Positions 61,511 to 64,000 of a stretch of 64,000 bases of DNA are shown one piece after another (within the stretch, counting starts at the first letter, position 1; each line of letters begins with the position of its first letter). Source of the stretch: CAZVWJ01 sp964631325 (GTDB taxonomy: Bacteria; T1Sed10-126); NCBI GenBank assembly GCA_964631325.1, contig CAZVWJ010000011.1:1-64000 (forward strand), written 5' to 3'. A model generated the notes under the pieces. It saw nothing but the letters and a program-made list of their open reading frames with translations, ran no database searches and was not told where the DNA came from. The translations under genes were made by a program, and so were the position numbers.

Positions 61511-63037
61511 ATGCAGGTAAATTTATTTTTTCAAAAAATGATAACCGTTACGTTATTGTTAATTTTGTTCATAGGTTTAATGATGGTTCCCGGTTGTGAC
61601 CGTCGATGGGCTCCAAGTGAAGATGAAGGGTTTCGTTTGTATACCAGTTGGAATATTAGCCGGGGGAAATTGCCTTATCAAGATTTTTATGACAATCAAA
61701 TGCCCAATTTTCATATTCTTGGTTCGGTTTTGATAAACTGGTTTGGTAATAGGGTGGATATTTTAAGAAAATTTGTTTGGTATTTTGGATTATTGTTGGG
61801 AGGGATTGTGGTATTTCTAAACCACAAAACTAAAGAGAAACCGCAAGTATTTTTTCTTGTTATTATTTTGCTGTTTTTAACTCCAGTTTTTAAGTCAATG
61901 TTAAGTGAATTTCGTCCGGATCTTCCTGCGGTTGTTTTGGGATTTGGTGGCATAATATTGTTTCTCATTGATATGGTTTCTGAAAATAATAATAAATTAT
62001 CATGGTATTCTATTTTTGGTGGTTTGATTTTTTCGTTTTCAGTATTTACTAAACCTTCTACTTTGTATTATTTGCCAGGTTTATTTCTGGTAATTATCCT
62101 CCGTTATAAACAGGATCATAGAGAGAAAGTTTTTGGATTCATGTTTTCTCTATTTATTGGTCTTTTTGTTCAAGGGATATTTTGGACGTGGATAACTCCA
62201 GGTATCTGGAATTGTGTTATTGGTGGTCACCAGGCGGCAGTACAAGGCAAACCTGTTTTGATTGTCGTACAAAAGTGGTTCTATGGTAACTGGTTTATTA
62301 TTACCGGATTATTCATACATTTATTAGTAGATAATAATAAAGTGAGTGAGCAGTTGTTTTTTGTGGGGCTATTGGGATTAGGTACTTACCTACTGATAAA
62401 TCCCAATACTCCCTATGCTCGACACCTGCTTTTTCTTACTGTCTGTTGGAGTTATCCCGCGGCCACCGGTTATTACCGGCTAACCCAGGAGACAAGATAT
62501 CGGCGTATTTTGATTCTTCTTTTCTTTTTCTTCTGGTTGATAATTTTTTCCAATAATTTTACTTTTCCCCTCGGTTACAATTCCAGTGTGGCCGAGGAGG
62601 CTGACTGGATTGCAAAGAATACACCCCCCGGGGAATACGTCTTAACTGATTACGCTTCTTATAATTTTTTGGCTAATCGTCCCCGTCCCCCAAAATTAGC
62701 TAATGTTTCAGCTAATCTTACGGCAGGTGGAATCATTACTAGTCTTGATATAAAACAACAATTAAAAATATATGAACCGGGAATGATATTTTTTCATCTT
62801 CGACCCAATCCGGGGCATTTGGCTAATGTTCAGAATATAGAAAAAAATTTAATTAATTGGTTTGCCAACTGGAATTATCAAGGACTGGAAATTGTTAATG
62901 AGAATTGGTTTATGGTTTTTACACCAAATAAAAAAGGGTTTCCGAATATAGATGTAAAACCGGCGAAAAGTTATCCATTAATTCTACCTGTTTTCGAAAA
63001 ATATAAATGGCAGAAATTGAGCAAAAAATTAGATTAA
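61511..63037 (+). CDS. GT-C-like membrane glycosyltransferase
   Basis: This 508-residue protein has about eleven hydrophobic helices. After the first helix comes RRWAPSEDEGFRLYTSWNIS with the acidic cluster of GT-C enzymes, then GKLPYQDFYDNQMPNFHILG. The C-terminal part is soluble, with the VAEEADWIAKNTPPGEYVLT region, typical of this group. ATG 61511 is preferred because AGGAG ends 9 bases before it; ATG 61502 abuts the site. The protein could also be placed in a DUF-type membrane family; the sugar is unknown. Confidence 0.8.
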   Translation: MQVNLFFQKMITVTLLLILFIGLMMVPGCDRRWAPSEDEGFRLYTSWNISRGKLPYQDFYDNQMPNFHILGSVLINWFGNRVDILRKFVWYFGLLLGGIVVFLNHKTKEKPQVFFLVIILLFLTPVFKSMLSEFRPDLPAVVLGFGGIILFLIDMVSENNNKLSWYSIFGGLIFSFSVFTKPSTLYYLPGLFLVIILRYKQDHREKVFGFMFSLFIGLFVQGIFWTWITPGIWNCVIGGHQAAVQGKPVLIVVQKWFYGNWFIITGLFIHLLVDNNKVSEQLFFVGLLGLGTYLLINPNTPYARHLLFLTVCWSYPAATGYYRLTQETRYRRILILLFFFFWLIIFSNNFTFPLGYNSSVAEEADWIAKNTPPGEYVLTDYASYNFLANRPRPPKLANVSANLTAGGIITSLDIKQQLKIYEPGMIFFHLRPNPGHLANVQNIEKNLINWFANWNYQGLEIVNENWFMVFTPNKKGFPNIDVKPAKSYPLILPVFEKYKWQKLSKKLD

Positions 63038-63134
63038 TATTTTTTAATCAAAGTTAAAAAATTTTACAGCAGCGGCGTGAGAGTGTAAGATATTCAGCCG
63101 TAATTTTTTTATTTCTAAAATACAGGTGAGTTAA

Positions 63135-64000
63135 ATGGAACTTGATGTTTTAAAACGGGGCTTCGAAGAAATAATTCCGGCCGACGAGTTTGCGGAAAGA
63201 GCCGGCGAAGAAATGCGAGTTAAACTTGGCGTGGATCCGACCGGGACAGACCTGCACCTGGGCCACGCGGTATTGTTCAATAAACTCCGGCAGTTTCAGG
63301 ACGCCGGCCACACGATTGTTTTTATTATCGGGGATTACACGGCCCGGATCGGGGATCCCAGCGGGCGGGATGAGACCCGGCCGACCCTGAGTAAAGAGGA
63401 AGTGGAAGCCAACGCCCGCACCTACCAGGAGCAGGTCTTTGAAATTCTCGACCGGGAGCAGACGGAGGTCGTCTATAACAGTGACTGGTTGGAGGAGCTG
63501 GGCACCGACGGGATCCTGGATTTAGCTTCTCGTTATACCGTGGCTCGCATGCTCGAGCGAGACGATTTCTCCAACCGGTTCGCGGAGAATGTGCCGATTC
63601 GCCTGCACGAGTTTCTGTATCCCCTGCTCCAGGGCTGGGACTCGGTCCAGGTAGAAGCCGATCTTGAGCTGGGGGGGACGGACCAGAAATTCAACCTGCT
63701 GGTTGGCCGGCAACTGCAGAAACAGGAGGACCAGGCGCCGCAATTGATCGGCACCCTGCCGATACTGCCGGGTACCGACGGGACCAGGAAGATGAGCAAA
63801 AGCTACGATAATCACATCCCGCTCGATGCTGACGGGCCGGAAATGTACGGGAAGGTGATGTCGATTCCCGATAAATTAATTCTGCCTTACGCCCGGCTGT
63901 TGACCGATTTATCGCCGGAAGAAATAGAAGCGCTGGAGACTGCTTACCGCGAGCGGACCGAAAATCCAAAACAGCTCAAGAAACAGGTGGCGGCGGCAAT
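63135..64000 (+). CDS. tyrS: Tyrosyl-tRNA synthetase (3' end beyond the window)
   Basis: TyrS charges tRNA-Tyr. The 288 codons seen cover the catalytic domain and the start of the anticodon part: VKLGVDPTGTDLHLGHAVLF (with the HLGH version of the HIGH motif), GDYTARIGDPSGRDETRP, ELGGTDQKFNLLVGR and the KMSKS loop (TRKMSKSYDNHIPL). The GTDLHLGH-type opening and the KMSKS spacing match the TyrZ-like branch. ATG 63135 has AGGTGAG about 4 bases upstream. The frame is open to the last base of the window; no T-box leader is visible in the short upstream gap. Confidence 0.96.
   Translation, partial: MELDVLKRGFEEIIPADEFAERAGEEMRVKLGVDPTGTDLHLGHAVLFNKLRQFQDAGHTIVFIIGDYTARIGDPSGRDETRPTLSKEEVEANARTYQEQVFEILDREQTEVVYNSDWLEELGTDGILDLASRYTVARMLERDDFSNRFAENVPIRLHEFLYPLLQGWDSVQVEADLELGGTDQKFNLLVGRQLQKQEDQAPQLIGTLPILPGTDGTRKMSKSYDNHIPLDADGPEMYGKVMSIPDKLILPYARLLTDLSPEEIEALETAYRERTENPKQLKKQVAAA

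Overview
The window is bacterial chromosomal DNA of mid GC content. A run of 100 N inside the CRISPR array shows it comes from a draft assembly. The organism makes DAP-type peptidoglycan: MurE carries the DNPR motif and there is a near-complete division and cell-wall cluster. It also makes lipoproteins and long surface glycans. I cannot name a phylum from the sequence alone. The Rrf2/NifS/IscU set, quinolinate synthase and tRNA 2-selenouridine synthase fit an anaerobe or a lineage rich in iron-sulfur proteins.

Layout. 1-5000: a TRL-type lipoprotein with its own promoter and terminator, then an operon of Rrf2/IscR-type regulator, cysteine desulfurase, IscU scaffold, nadA and mnmA, linked by 8-bp overlaps. 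The desulfurase and scaffold supply sulfur and clusters to the two enzymes downstream. 5085-6098: mnmH on the minus strand. 6231-6807: RNase P RNA enlarged by two 101-nt palindromic insertions. 6874-22019: the dcw cluster mraZ-rsmH-ftsL-murE-murF-mraY-murD-ftsW-murC-murB-ddl-ftsQ-ftsA-ftsZ behind a promoter carrying MraZ boxes; ftsI and murG are missing from their usual slots. 22063-29393: a DUF115 protein, lgt, a GT-C glycosyltransferase, a Ste24-type protease and a TrpB2-type tryptophan synthase. 29394-30880: tandem repeats and two decayed accessory genes.

30936-43382 is a type I-B CRISPR-Cas system in the order cas8b-cas7-cas5-cas3-cas6-[DUF4258 + YgiT zinc finger]-cas1-cas2-cas4-leader-array, with 40 visible repeats. 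A probable toxin-antitoxin pair sits inside the cas operon between cas6 and cas1. Downstream of the array lies a second, broken copy of the same junction: a cas6 3' fragment, a DUF3800 gene coupled to it by an ATGA overlap, a compact structured RNA candidate and a cas1 5' fragment. The cas6/cas1 junction therefore looks like a slot that holds different cargo in different copies.

47253-64000: an acidic protein with calcium-loop-like segments, htpX, a second copy of a 322-bp structured repeat, a DUF4416 gene, and a surface-glycan cluster (flippase, ligase/polymerase, several GT-C membrane proteins, one NAT-like protein) ending at a truncated tyrS. One of two tandem GT-C paralogues is broken by an in-frame TGA.

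Most notable signals: the twin insertions in RNase P RNA and their possible link to the 322-bp repeats, the cargo-slot pattern of the two cas6/cas1 junctions, the candidate RNA beside DUF3800, and cas1 copies with no canonical start codon at the expected N-terminus.
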